NCBI GenBank assembly: GCA_963680875.1
Contig: OY804579.1
Location: 25,467,804-25,531,803, forward strand
DNA from: Bathymodiolus brooksi
Lineage: Eukaryota > Mollusca > Bivalvia > Mytilida > Modiolidae
Direction: 5' to 3'
DNA: 64,000 nucleotides
The translations under genes and the position numbers were made by a program. Positions 12,901 through 27,900 of this stretch are shown piece after piece. Below the pieces are notes generated by a model that worked only from the letters and a program-made list of their open reading frames with translations, was not told the DNA's origin and did not search any database. The number at the start of each line of letters is the position of its first letter. Position 1 is the stretch's first letter.

Positions 12901-15900
12901 TGTTACATTATGATATTGACAAGATAATCACATGATTGTTACATGATGATATTGACAAGATAAGCACACGATTGTTACATGATGATATTGACAAGATAAT
13001 CACATGATTGTTACATGATGATATTGACAAGATAAACACATGATTGTTACATGATGATATTGACAAGATAATCATATGATTGTTACATGATGATATTGAC
13101 AAGATAATCGCATGATTGTTACATGATGATATTGACAAGATAATCATATGATTATTACATGATGATATTGACAAGATAATCATATGATTGTTGCATGATG
13201 ATATTGACAAGATAATCATATGATTGTTACATGATGAGATTGACAAGATAATCAAATGATTGTTACATGATGAGATTGACATGATTATTACATGATGAGA
13301 TTGACAAGATAATCACATGATTATTACATGATGATATTGACAAGATAATCATATGATTGTTACATGATGATATTGACAAGATAATCACATGATTGTTACA
13401 TGATGATACTGACAAGATAATCACATGATTGTTGTACAATGATATTGACAAGATAATTTTATTATTGTAACAGACAATATACGTTCATTGTCAGAAACTG
13501 TATAATTGATTTGTACAAGTTTGAGAAACTGGTAGAAAATGGAATCTTTGGCAAGCTTATTCATGGTATTTTGGCCGACCTATCCATGGTATATCAAAAC
13601 CCCTATTCATTGGTAGAAATGAGGGGGTTCAATTTTCCATTTTCCAATTTCAGGTGGTCTAAATACCATATGACACCGGTTTCACAGTGAGTGTAAAGGA
13701 ATTTTATATAAATGTCATTTTTATTTGAAAAGTAATCAAATGTAAGTCACATGTAAAATGTTCTCATGTGATGTGATTTTGTCTTTCCCCTTATCACTCA
13801 ATCAGATAAAATGGTATGATATTTTCTGACTAATTTCAGGATTGTGATCTATTGGAGAAGCTTATTCAAGATGATATAGCAGCCGCTAAAACTCCTGTCA
13901 TGCTACTGTGTTTTGCAGGTAATCATTATTTTAAACACATTTATCACTGATGGATGTTAGGATTAGAATTTTCATAGATTACATAGAATGGAGGAATTTT
14001 AAATAAAGAATAGTATGAAAAAATGTTAAGATTTACACTCTTCTTTTTGTTTGTTTGAATGACTAATTTCTTTTTGTTTGTTTGAATGACTAATTTGAAC
14101 ATTATCTTTGTTGTGAAGTCGTACAATCACAGACTGTTCAGTGAACTAATTTGAACATTATCTTTATTGTGAAGTCGTACAATCAGAGACTGTTCAGTGA
14201 ACTAATTTGAACATTATCTTTATTGTGAAGTCGTACAATCAGAGACTGTTCAGTGAACCAATTTGAACATTATCTTTATTGTGAAGTCGTACAATCAGAG
14301 ACTGTTCAGTGAACTAATTTGAACATTATCTTTATTGTGAAGTCGTACAATCAGAGACTGTTCAGTGAACTAATTTGAACATTATCTTTATTGTGAAGTC
14401 GTACAATCAGAGACTGTTCAGTGAACTAATTTGAACATTATCTTTATTGTGAAGTCGTACAATCAGAGACTGTTCAGTGAACTAATTTGAACATTATCTT
14501 TATTGTGAAGTCGTACAATCAGAGACTGTTCAGTGAACCAATTTGAACATTATCTTTATTGTGAAGTCGTACAATCAGAGACTGTTCAGTGAACTAATTT
14601 GAACATTATCTTTATTGTGAAGTCGTACAATCAGAGACTGTTCAGTGAACTAATTTGAACATTATCTTTATTGTGAAGTCGTACAATCAGAGACTGTTCA
14701 GTGAACTAATTTGAACATTATCTTTATTGTGAAGTCGTACAATCAGAGACTGTTCAGTGAACTAATTTGAACATTATCTTTATTGTGAAGTCGTACAATC
14801 AGAGACTGTTCAGTGGACTAATTTGAACATTATCTTTATTGTGAAGTCGTACAATCAGAGACTGTTCAGTGAACTAATTTGAACATTATCTTTATTGTGA
14901 AGTCGAACAATCAGAGACTGTTCAGTGAACTAATTTGAACATTATCTTTATTGTGAAGTCGTACAATCAGAGACTGTTCAGTGAACTAATTTGAACATTA
15001 TCTTTATTGTGAAGTCGTACAATCAGAGACTGTTCAGTGAACTAATTTGAACATTATCTTTATTGTGAAGTCGTACAATCAGAGACTGTTCAGTGAACTA
15101 ATTTGAACATTATCTTTATTGTGAAGTCGTACAATCAGAGACTGTTCAGTGAACTAATTTGAACATTATCTTTATTGTGAAGTCGAACAATCAGAGACTG
15201 TTCAGTGAACCTCCAACATGTATGCTTCTCATGTGAACAAATATTTGGTTTATAGGATGGGATTTTAAATAAGGAATAGAATGATAAATTTATTTGTTTA
15301 AATTATTATTTTCTAATTATTTTTATTATGTAAATAAGGTTATAAAGTAATATGTTATAGATCTATATGTATTCTATTTCAGGAACTCCATTTACAGGAC
15401 AAGTTGATAATTTAGATGATTTACAGGAAATTTGTAAGAAGAATTCTATATGGTTACATGTTGAAGGGTAAATATTTCAGAAATACAGATGCAATGTAAA
15501 CTTTGATGGCTTGTTTTGCTCAATCTGTGTTTGTCATCATTTGTAACCTATAAACATTATAATATATTTCTTACAAACTGCTGACCCAATTGGGCATAAA
15601 TGAAACTTGGGTGGTCCTCAATATTTTACATAATTTTGGTTTCATTCAGAAAATCAACATGGTTGCTACTGCCAATTAAGCTTTCTGATTGGCATATATT
15701 CCTAAAATCTTCTCCGAAACCACATGTGTGATGAAATTGATCCTTGGTAGTGCCTGAAGTGGCTATATATATGCCATAGATTTAAAATAAAAAAAAAGCA
15801 ATGCTATACAAAAAAAGGAATAAAAGGAATGAGTGAATATTTGAGTAATCATTTGATTATACAAGGCAAGATCCCAAATATTAGTTTTCTGTCATTTTGA

Positions 15901-18900
15901 CATACCTAAATATAAAAGGAATTGTAAATTCTAATATGACGTCTATAAAACGGCACACACGATAATACTCAACAACTCTATATTTAGCGCAAGTGCAGTA
16001 CGCAACAAATCTGGCTGTTCCATTGTGACTCCCGCTGTGAAATTTTCGTGACGACCGAATGTAAATAAACAAAACACCGGCATATAGCGTATTTTTAAAG
16101 TCCTTAAAATAACAATTCCCCGTCAGTTATAAATAAATATTCTGTAACTAAGTATTTTTTTATCATTTGTTTTGAAAATTTACATTTGGGGATCCCCAGT
16201 ACGCACACAGTCACATACATTCCATTGCTATGTGTCGGCCATGAATAACAAAATACACTAACCTTGTTTTCCTACATATACATTGATAACTAGATGGTGA
16301 TGTAATTAAGTTACTGATATTTTCCAATTTGATGGCATATTGAATTTTGCTACAAGTAAAATGCTCACAAAATCGTAAAATAAATCAGTAACCAGCTTGT
16401 GTCAATCAGCGTCCCTTGTAAGCAACGTCGCAGGATGACGATATATTACAAAAGTGAGTCGATAGATGGTTGTCTTAAGTATTTTTTTCGGAATTTTTTT
16501 TTTATGTCAACAATACAAACTTTTTTTTTTCATTGGCATTTATTTTTTTTATTTCATATCTTACAGTAATTGTCGATTATTAACAACTGTTCAAGTGTTC
16601 GATATTATGTTTGACAACTCCGTTCCGTCATCTTGTTAGCGCTCGAAATGATGAATGAATGAACTCCCAACTTTTTTTTAAAATATTTTTACGCAGGAAT
16701 TGTTCAATCGAATCTATGTTGGAAAATACACAATAAATATGTTTTTCGTGTTAACATCCATATCTTTGTTTTAAAATATCTCGTTCAATTACAAATAATT
16801 CAAAATCAATTCAAAATTTCCGAAGGAGGTAAATGGAACAGCCACCAAATGCCGTGTGTATACAGTTCACGAATGGTTAAAAATTACCGTATTTGTCCTA
16901 TTAGAATCGAAATAATTCATGGCAGGCATAGAGTTGTGCAAATTTACACATGGGCTGGGCCTTTATATTCTTAGATTTTACAGGCCCAGCCCATGTGTAA
17001 ATTTGCACAACTCTATGCCTGCCATGAATTATTTTTTAAGTGAAACTTTCTCAATAAGATTTACTAATTCATAAATGATTTTTTTAGCTCACCTGGCCCA
17101 AGGTTTGGTTTGGTTTTATGGTGTTGATATCGTGGCGTTCAGTTTTATTGGGGGAGGAAAGGAAGACCCGGAGAAAACCACCGACCTGCCGCAAGTCAAT
17201 GACAAACTTTATCACATAATGATGTACTCCTCGCCCTGAGTGGGAGTCGAACCCACAACATCAGTGGTGATAGGCACCGATTGCATAGGTAGTTGTAAAT
17301 CCAACTACCATATGATCATGGCCACGATGGCCCCCCTGGCCCAAGGATCGGGTGAGGTATTGTCATCACTTGGCATCCATCGTCATCTGTTCTCATCCGT
17401 AAACGGTTTAATCTTTTTCTCTGAAACCACTGGGCCAATTGGAACCGAAATTGGTAGGAATACTTATTGGATGGTTCTTTAAGAAGTTTTTTTTGTTGAT
17501 AAAGTACACTAAAGAAGCAAGGGGCCCAAAGATGTCAAAAAGTGTTGTCTGTTTTTAATCTTCTCTGAAACAACAGGGTCAATTAGAACCAACCTTAGTA
17601 AGAATGTTCATTGAGAGGTCCTCTAAAAAGTTGAAGTACACAAAAGGGGTGTCATTTGTTTACATCAACGACTGAATGAGCCATTGAAAATTGGAGCTAA
17701 TCTCCCTTTATTTCATGACAGTGCCCACTTTTACTGTCAAATAGATAAAAATGTATGTAGCTTCCCAACTTACCATGCGCATTGTCATTGTGTATTAATT
17801 TAAGATTTTTTTTTGTCACGTCATAATATTTGTGTCTTTCTTTCTTAGTCAGGTTTGTGTTAAGCATTTGTACTTGGGATTCATTTTTCTCACGTTTTGG
17901 AAATCGATGGAAGTGATAATTTTAGCATCATTTATCCGTAAATGGTTTAATATCATCCAAAATGGAGACGTCTGCATGTGCAGTGTAAAGGGAAATTGGA
18001 AAGATCACAGGTGTCTGAGATTACATTGGGATTGCTTAGCGCTCATATTATCAATGGAAAATAAATAAAAAAACTACATAGGATAAATTTATTATTGAAA
18101 TTGAATTCCTATATAATGTAATTATTATTAGAATTAAAGTTTCATCATTAGGGGCATAGGTAACCTTAGTCGATCTTGGCTATGCTGTTTAGTCCATTTA
18201 ACATCATTTCCACCTTGACCATATATTGTGTTATGTCATGTATATCCTTGCCACTTTGGCCATATTTTGACTACGGTGGTGTAATAGTTAGTGTGCTTGC
18301 CTCGAGTGCGGTAGATTGTGGGTTCGAACCCTGATCAGGCCAAACCAAAGACTATAAAATTGGTATTTGTTGCTTCTCTGCTAAGCACAGGATAAAGAAG
18401 AAAGACTGGTTGGCTCGGAATCAGGGTAATGTGTCCGAGTGGGGCGACATGTCTATCCGCAGGCTGTTGTTTTAGTGAGGTAGCACTATAAAAATCCAAC
18501 TAAGCATGTTGGTCTAGACATCATCATCATTTCATTGAAACATAACTTGTTTTTGCCATGATATAGCTGAAAAATTGCTGAGTTGGCGTTAAAGAACAAT
18601 CACTAACTCACTGACTCCATTTTGAGTATGTTGAATTTTGATTCATAATATGAAAAGTTTGAAGATACTAAAGGGTAAACAGAAGCTGTAAATTCAAGAA
18701 GGACCGACAATACAGGAATAGCCTGCCACATTTATCAATGTTTTATATTTATTCAGGAACAGCCTTGCTACATTGACCATGTTTTCTGTGCCTACCACAC
18801 TACAGAATGCCAAGTCTGGGGACAGTATGACTGTATGTATGGGTAAATGGTTAGGTATACCAGGATTACCCTACTGTGTATCCTTTTATTGACATATATA

Positions 18901-21900
18901 CATAAATACAGTCTTTATATAAACAAGTATTCATGAGATATCCAGAACCTATTTTAGCAAAGTTAGCAAATTATAATGTCTTGGTTTTAGAATGGCTGGA
19001 CTGAAAGGCCATATTGAGTAATTTTTAGCTCACCTGAATAAAAGTTGGAGTGTGCATTTACCATCACTTGACATCTTTCTGACATTTTAATCTTTTCCAC
19101 AAAAACCACAGGGTCAATTTGAACCAAAGTTCACATGAATAGTCCTTGGAGGGTCCCAATACTAAATTATATCTGATAGGTCCAAATTCTGTCAAAAAGG
19201 GCCAAAGCAGCTTTATTTGAATCCAGAAACTGCACAATTTTAACTGTAAAAGCATAATTAGGGACTCTCTTGGCTAAAGGGAGTTATTCAGTTTATGATG
19301 ATATTAGGTATTTAAAATTAGATTCCATGTATTCACTTCAAGATATATTTCTTTTTTTATTAAGAAAATCATTAAGCTAAAGGGTCATATGAGCTATTGT
19401 CATCAGTGTGTCTGTCGTCGTCTATAAGCTTTTCATGTTACAGTCTCCTTCTCTGAAACCACATGGTCCATTAGAACCAAACTTGGCATGACTGTTCATT
19501 AGAATGCATTTTGCAACAGATGAGATTGTGGTGCTGATCTGAACTTCCACACGACTGCTATGGCCAATAATGTGCATAGATTAGCTGAAATTTCAAAAAT
19601 CTTCTTCTCTGAAACCACTTGGCCAATTGGAACCAAGCTTGGTATGAGTATTCATTAGACAGTCCTCTAAAAAGTTTATGTTGTTTTTTGTTCAACAGAA
19701 ACACAAAAGAAACAAGAAGCCTAAGATGTTGAAAAAGGGTGTGGTCTGTTTTCAATCTTCTTCTCTGAAACCTCTGAGCCATTTGGTAGGAATGTTCATT
19801 GAATGGTTTTCTAAGAAGTGTATGTTTTTTGTTGTTGATCATAAGTACACTACAGAAACAAAAGGCTCAAAGGTGTAAACATTTGCATTTTCTGTTTCAA
19901 CTGACCTAAGCCAGAGGTTCAGCTGAGCTTTTCGGATTTTCTACATTTTGATATCGTCTTACCTTAATTCTTTTCTGAAACCATTTTACAAAGTCAGGAT
20001 GTTGTTGAAGGTTGTTAGTAATTTTTGGAAACTTTTGCTGACAAGAAGAAGTAATAAAGATGATAGTTTCTTAACATAACACAGACATTGTATAAAACTA
20101 ATGACCCAACATTAGTTATAGCTGCTGGTCTGAACACATTCAATGCACAACTAAAATTGAATTGTCTCCCTTTATGGATATGTCTACAGAGCTTGGGACA
20201 TGATGGGATTGTGGAGAGAATTACCGATGCTTGTGATCTGGTAAGTTGTGAGATTTTAGAAAATTGAAAACACTTTTGATCCTACGTGATACAATTGGAT
20301 TGTAGAGAGAAAAGTGATTTGTATTTTTAATGTGTCACAAAGTAGAAGATGACATACCAGAGTTGATGTTGAGATGTCACAGCTTACCTTTAGTTTTGAA
20401 AATAATTCATGTACAACATCATCAATTGGTTGTAAGCGAAAAAAGGTGCTGAAGGATAAGGTTATTCAATACAGTCAATGCCGCAAATTTGCATATAGAA
20501 CAAATTTCATAGAATATTATTCTATTACCTGGAGATTTCAATTAGCTGATAAATACTGTGTCATCAAGAGAAGATATTGCTGGTATGACATGATATTCAA
20601 AGCAACATCCCATTAGAGTTGAGTCAGAGGTCAAAATTTGAATAAGGTCACAACCATTACCAGACCAATGAAAATCATTCCCACAGTTTCTATTCATCCA
20701 ATCAGTGACCATTTCTTGACCACTGTTTTTGGTTATCCAGTCAACTTGTATTTTTTTTTAGCTCACCTGGCCATAGGCCATGTGAGCTTTTGTCATGGGT
20801 AAGCGTTCGTTCGTCCGTCCGTTAGCTTTTCACATTTAAATCTTCTTCTCTGAAACCGCTGAACAGATTTCAACCAAACTTGCCAGAAATGTTCATTGGA
20901 TGGTCCTCTACCAGATTTGTGTTTTTGGTGCTGATTTGAAATCCAACATGGCTGCCAGGGTCCATAATGTGTTCTCATTGGCTGAAATTTAAAAAAAAAT
21001 CTTTCTTGTCAGAAACCACCAAGCCAATTGAATTGTGACTTTGCAGGAATGAACATTGAGTGGTCCTGTACTAAACTTGTGAATCGTTTGCCGATCGGAA
21101 ATTCAAGATAGCCGCCATGACTCGACTTAGTTTAACATTGGACCCTATAGGAATTTCACATTTTCATCTTTTTTTCTGAAACCACAAAACAGATTTGAAC
21201 CAAACTTGGCAGAAATGTTCATTGGATGGTCATATACAAGATTTTTGTTTTTGACACTGATCGGAAATCCAACATGGCTGCCAGGCCAGTGACCCAAACC
21301 TCCATCCAAGATGGCCACCGTCAGCGGACATAGTTTTAACATAGGACCCTATGGGAAATATGTTTAAATATCTTCTCCTCTGAAACCAGTAAGCCAATTT
21401 AAAGCAAACATGGCATGGATGGTCCTTAAGTGGTCAATTTTCAAAATGTGTCCGGTGACACTGACCTCCATCCAAGATGGCCACCTTCAGCGGACATACT
21501 GTAGTCTTAACATAGGACCCTAAGGGAAAAAATGTTTTAAAATCTTCTCCTCTGAAACCAGTACGCCAATATAGCAAACATGTCATCGATGGTCCTTAGG
21601 TGGTCAACTTCCAAAATTGTGTTCAGTGATCCCGATCTCGGTTCAAAATGGCCACCGTCAGCGGACATCGTTTTAATATTAGGACCCTATGGGAAAATTG
21701 TTTAAAAGTCTTCTCTTCTGAAACCATTCAGCCAATTTAAAGCAAACATGGCATGGATGGTCCTTGGGTAGTATACTTTCAAAATTATGTCCGTTGACCA
21801 CAACCTCCATCTAAGATGGTTGCCATGAGCAGACATAGTTTTAACATAGAACCCTATGGGATTTGAATAGTAACTTAGATGTATTCGGCATACAGACATT

Positions 21901-24900
21901 CTTAAGAGGACTTATTTATGTCAGGTGAGTGATAGAGACTCACCTGAGCCTCTAGTTTTTATTGAAGTTTTATTTCTATTCTGTTGCCGAATGAGTTGAC
22001 TTCCGTGACAACAAAAGAAAAATTAAGCGATAAACATACGTTTGACCTGCTATATATTCGTATGGGTGTTGAAACCCCACCTTAATCCATTTTCAGTTAT
22101 CGTTTTTCATGTTTCATGTGAGCTGCCATTTGATCTAATTTGGTAATGTGACTAGTCTCCCTTTGCAGCATTTCGTTAAAAACTACCACCGACAATGACA
22201 GTCTACTTCACCCTGAAGATTTTGGGACTGCAATTCTGATGGGAAGATCGATTTTGACCTCTGATGCGAACTCTAATGTAATGTTGTTAGAACTCCCACA
22301 CAGTGGCCAAGGAAACAAAAAAATGAGAAAGTGTGGAGTTGACTAATTGTATGGAGGTATCAAAACTTTTTAGCCAATCCCACCATGTATTATAATCATA
22401 TAAAGAAATATTGCTCACATTATTATTAAGTGCCTTTTGACCCCTCATACAATGATTTTGTTTGGCATTTAATCACTAATCAGTTAAATATTGGCATTTA
22501 TTATTATTATTATAGGTAAATAAAAACTACTGTAAAATATATATGTTTTTTCTATCAAATTTACGATGATATCTTTTTAGGCTGAAGTATTGTACAAAGG
22601 GATTGATGAAATTTCTACTATAAAACAATATGTAAGTATTTTATATCTTCCTAGTTTTATGATAAAAATAACACTGTAAAAAATATGACAATACTTGAAG
22701 AAAATAGTCACAAATAGGACAACAGGACCTTCAAAATTATTTTAATCAGTTAATTTGTTAATCTAATGAATTTATACAACCATTTCCAGCCAAAAATAGA
22801 TCCTTTAATACAGCAATGGTAAGGAAAACCAGATTTACACATCTTGAGGCTGTCATATCTATATCAGTACCGTACTCATTCAAAGTTTATTTATCAGCAT
22901 GGCAGCCATACTGCTACTAGAGATTTAAATATTGTTAAAGATAAAGAGGTTAAGCATTTTATAATAAAGGACTAAAATACCACCCTCCTTCTAAAATGAA
23001 ATGAAAAATCTGTCAATACCAGGGGTTCAAATTTACTTTTAAATACTGAAGGTCCAGGACCCTTGACACAAAAAACTGGAAGGTCCACGTTTATTCTTGT
23101 AAGGTCCTACTTTAATTAGGTACTTGAATCCATTAGAAAATGCTTGCTTTACCATTCTTTAACATTAGAGAAACTGCTAACCTCAGATTGAGAAGCATTC
23201 AAATTAATTGTTAGAGTAAAACTTCCTCTATATCCCTAAGCAAATGAGGCAATGCATCTTTTTTATTGAAACTACAGTCAAACCTGTCTATAGTGGTCAC
23301 CTGGGGGAGTTTGACAAAATGACCACTATTGACAGGTGACCTTTATATGAAGGGGTTTGATTATTCAACGAAATATTCTGCATTAGTTGTAAATAAACAT
23401 TTTTAATCACATCTTATGTTTATCTCAATCTGATATGATTTGAATAAAACATACAAATAAATAAAGAAAGATATTTAATAAACAAAAGTACAATTTCCAG
23501 TAACACAATGTTGAACTGGAAACATTGTTTTCAAAATCGTCGATTGAATCTCACGTTTTCTTTAAAGAATGTTCATTATCTGGGTACGACCAACACCCTT
23601 CTCCTCGCCCACAGCTCAACAACTTTTCCCACCATCGATCACAACGATTTATAACCCGTTGTATTAAAGTCCAACGTACTCATACAGATAACTTTCACTT
23701 TGTCGTCTAATTTCAAAGCTTTCCTATTTACGGATGTTGATGATTTTGACATGATGCACTAGATACAAAATAATTTTGGTGAGTGAATTTCTACTCTCGT
23801 CGTAATGAATAAATATCTCCAATAACCCCCGGGTATAAACTTTCCTTTATGTAATTTATTACTCACAAAATTTAATAGTGTTTGTTTATTTAGTTAATTA
23901 AATTAAGCAATATATTTTGTAATACCTCGGGATTTTTTGTACATTTGAGAAAAATACCGAACTTTCGAAATCATTTCCGGTATTATTTTAAAAATGAACT
24001 TACCGTTATACAAAGGTTTTACACTGAAAATTACTAATAAATGGTGACCGCTGACCAAATTGAACAGGTGACCGCTATATCGAATTAGAATATATAGTAA
24101 AATGGACAGGGAGAGCACGAAAGTGACCGTTATGAGCAGGTGACCATTATACAAAGGTGACCGTTACGACAGGTTTGCCTGTACTTACATCACCTAAATT
24201 ATAAGCACATGTGTTCATATATCATAGTTTATTCCATATGGAAACTGCTTACCCTTTAACATTAAATTTTACTGAAAATTGTCTACAATATTTACCAGTA
24301 CCTTGTTTCAACTGAGTAAAGTGGATGGCTGCAGATTCAATGTGGTCATTCATTTCAATGATTAAATAATCATTAAGTTGAAATGTACGAGATAGCTTGG
24401 CTACAATTCGTAATTAAAATAGTTCATCAAGAAATGCATAATCTTCAGAAATTGAACAGATGTGATGACAGAGTGGAACTTTTGGGTTTATTTGAATCAT
24501 CTGCTCGAGATTCAGTGACAAAGTCATGTAGTTCTCAATGTCTTACAAATGCTTTTATTATTATTATTACAGAGTGTAGAGAAGAAACAGGAATCAGATG
24601 CAAAAGGAATAAAAGACTTAATATTTAAGGCTATTTCTGCCTTGGTAAGTTTTACTTTAACATTTAAGTGTTAAAGGTAAAGGTAGTGGTATTCCAATCA
24701 TTGAGAGGGTCCGGGTGGCTCAATGAATAAGGTAGTTAGATTACCTAACAACTCATACAAGCCTATCACCAATATGGCGTGGGTTCGTGCCCGGCTTTGT
24801 AAATTACAAAAAAGGGTGCACTCGACTCACAGCCGCAAGTGATGAAGCTTACCAGTTGCTTGCCCATGGTCGGTGGTTCTCTCCGGCTACTCCGGCTTCT

Positions 24901-27900
24901 TCCACCACTAAAACTGGTCGCCATGATATAGCTGAAATATTGCTGAAAGTGGTGTTAAACACCAAAAAATCAATCAATCAATCAATCCAATCATTAACTA
25001 TGAATCGGTTTTGTATTTAGAATGTATGTCTTGCAAACGTTTGTAAGAGACAGTAAATTATCCTTTTCAAAGTTTAAAACTGACATAGACTCATCAAAGT
25101 CATGGAGGCTATCACCAGCTAAGCCAATAGGAACCACTTGTTCAGTAGCTTCCTTGTTAGCAGCAACCCTCCATCAAGGAAATTCTGATAGGAACTACAA
25201 GCTCTGGAATATCGGATCAACAGAGATATATACTCCATGTGCAGGGGATCTTGGAATGTTGCTACATATTACTGAAAGTTCACAATGGGAAAATTTAAAT
25301 CTTTGTTGTCATTAAAGTTGCATTCTTAACTGGCCCTCACTGTCAATTGCGAGGTGTAGGTTAAGGTATGAAACAGACCTAGCTGTATCTGTGGTATCCT
25401 TTATTTCAAACTCAATGGGATAGATGTGATCAGCAACTTCAAAATGAAGATGAATATAAATATGAAATATCTATTTTTTGTAGGTAGTATTTGAAATAGT
25501 GACACCAAATATTGTCTTCCAGTATGCTGAAGATACATCACATGCAGGTAAATACACAGTATTTGTTCAATCTGATATAATCTCTGGCAACTAGACATTT
25601 TACAATCATTGACTTTGGAATAGGTTGTTATCTGGATTTATCAACCTGAATAAAATGTAATATTCACCGAGCTGCAGGCGAGGTGAATATATGTTTTTTA
25701 AGGTTGATAAACCAGAAAGCAACCTATTACAAAGTCAATGATTGTTTTATTTCATGAAAATGTTTTATTGTTATCTACTTACAAATTTATCGTCATACAA
25801 ATAAAATATCACAATTTTCGAGCGTTTGTTTATGATTCAGTCGAAAAACAAATGCTAAGCGCAATCTCATTGGTTACTGAACTGAAAGAACGAATTTGAT
25901 AGGATAGCAAAAATCTGGTTTTCCCCCATCTATTTGTATGCCTTGCGAGGGTGATATCACTTTCCAGACACCTGCCAGGATCTATTTTTAGTCCAGAGGG
26001 TGAAATCACAAGTACTCAAAACCTCTTAATCAGTTTTAAGCCAATCATATGCAAGCTAAATTACAGTCATGTAATAACAAAAATGGTCATCCTGAGGAGA
26101 GTTGTTTTCCTGAATGCTTTATCCCGGGGGAAGCAACACTTCTCAGGTTGACAATTATTGATTTCTACCTCCTTAGATGGCCGTAATTGTTTTATTATAC
26201 CAAAAACAGACAAAAATAAGAGAAAGATGATTATCCTGCAGTCATTACATTTGTTGCATAAGCAAACGTTTGCGAAAGGCAATAAACAGTAACAGTAACA
26301 TTTGAATTTAAAGTATAGCGTAGACGTGATAGAGGACACCCATGAAATCGTTTAGAACAATGCTTCATTTTGTTCATATTAATACATTTGACTGTTGTTT
26401 TTGGACTTTTCAACACTGTTGAATAAATATAATACATGTGCGTACATTATTGGTAAAAATATAAATAAAAACACAGAGATCGTCACACCTTTGTTGAATC
26501 AAAATATGGGTTGTCAAGGGTGACAATACTATTGTCACATCTCTGTTGAAACAAAATATGGGTTGTTGAGGGTGACAATACTATTGTCACGTATTGTCAC
26601 ATCTCTGTTGAAACAAAATATGGGTTGTCAAGGGTGAAGGGTGACAATGCTATTGTCACATCTCTGTTGAAGCAAAATATGGGTTGTAGAGGGTATCAAT
26701 ACTATTGTCACACATGTTGAAACAAAATAGGGGTTGTTGAGGTAGTCTACCGGTCAAGGGTATATTTTAAGGTTATCACTGAAACATCAATAATTGTCTT
26801 AAGGTCATGTGACTAAATGATCCAATAGAAAACATTCATATACAGTGAGATATGATAATACTGATTATTTTTCTCACATCATTCAGCAAATTATCAGATA
26901 TTCATATCCAACCTGAAAGTGGATGATTGCAAAATATTTTACTTTTAATGAAAAATAAATACAATATTCAAAATTATCATATGCATTTTAGTTTTATATC
27001 TTATGCAATCAGTGCCTATCACCACTAAAGTTGTGAGTTTGGTGAGGCGTACTCAATACAACATTATGTGATAAAGTTTGTCAGTGACTTTCGGCAGGTG
27101 GGTGGGTTTCTGCGGGTACTCTGGTTTCTACCACCAATAAAACTGACTGCCACGATATAGCTGAAATATTGTTGAAAGTGACGCTAAACATCTTAGCCAA
27201 CCATTAGCCAACCATCTAACTTTTAAAAGAGTGTCTATCATTTTCCCAGCACCAGAAATGTTTTTTTTACATGAAAATAAAATTAATTTGTTTCTACATA
27301 AAACATTGGTAAATTTTCTTACAATTTTACCAAAATTTCTTCATGAAAACTGAAGGTTCAGATTATTTATTTTTTTACATCTTTCAGGTAAAGATATTTA
27401 TACCCCTCACAACAAAGTTGTAGAGGGGTATACTGGTTTCACCATGTCCGTCCGTCTGTCCGTCCTTTTTTCTAAGAAATTTGAGGACAGGTTATTTTTT
27501 CAAACAAAAGAAACATACCCTCTAAAGGTTAAATAGTTGTCACCTAGGTAAAAATTATGTGAATAGAAACAGTTTTTTTTTCCAAGAGACCCAAATAAGA
27601 GTCATCAAGATATATACATGCATAGTTTTTGACCCTCTGACTACATCTACCAGCCATTAAAAAAAACCCAAACAGTGCCAGCCCAGGAAGCACTTGGGGC
27701 CTTCAACATCCACTGCCTCACTACTACTATTTAATACAATACCGTATAAGTGCTTTTTTCACGGGTACCTAATTTTCGGTTTATTCGCAATAGTCATCGA
27801 TCAGTGGAAAAATGAATCCATGTAAATTTTCACCCTTTAGTACATAAATTTTTTTTCTTTCTTAAATAAATAAAGTTGTTGAAATGACGCTTTTAAAATA

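Noticed and set aside
11672..13451. Reverse-strand open frames of 208, 124 and 62 codons with a 12-residue period
   Set aside because: They are the translation of a 36-bp minisatellite. Unit length is a multiple of three and the frame is interrupted wherever a unit has an indel. No start context, domain or non-repeat sequence.
18269..18350. Functional tRNA gene (A and B boxes)
   Set aside because: The tRNA-like part continues into a SINE body and tail that recurs at 37.4 kb, and the cloverleaf is not complete.
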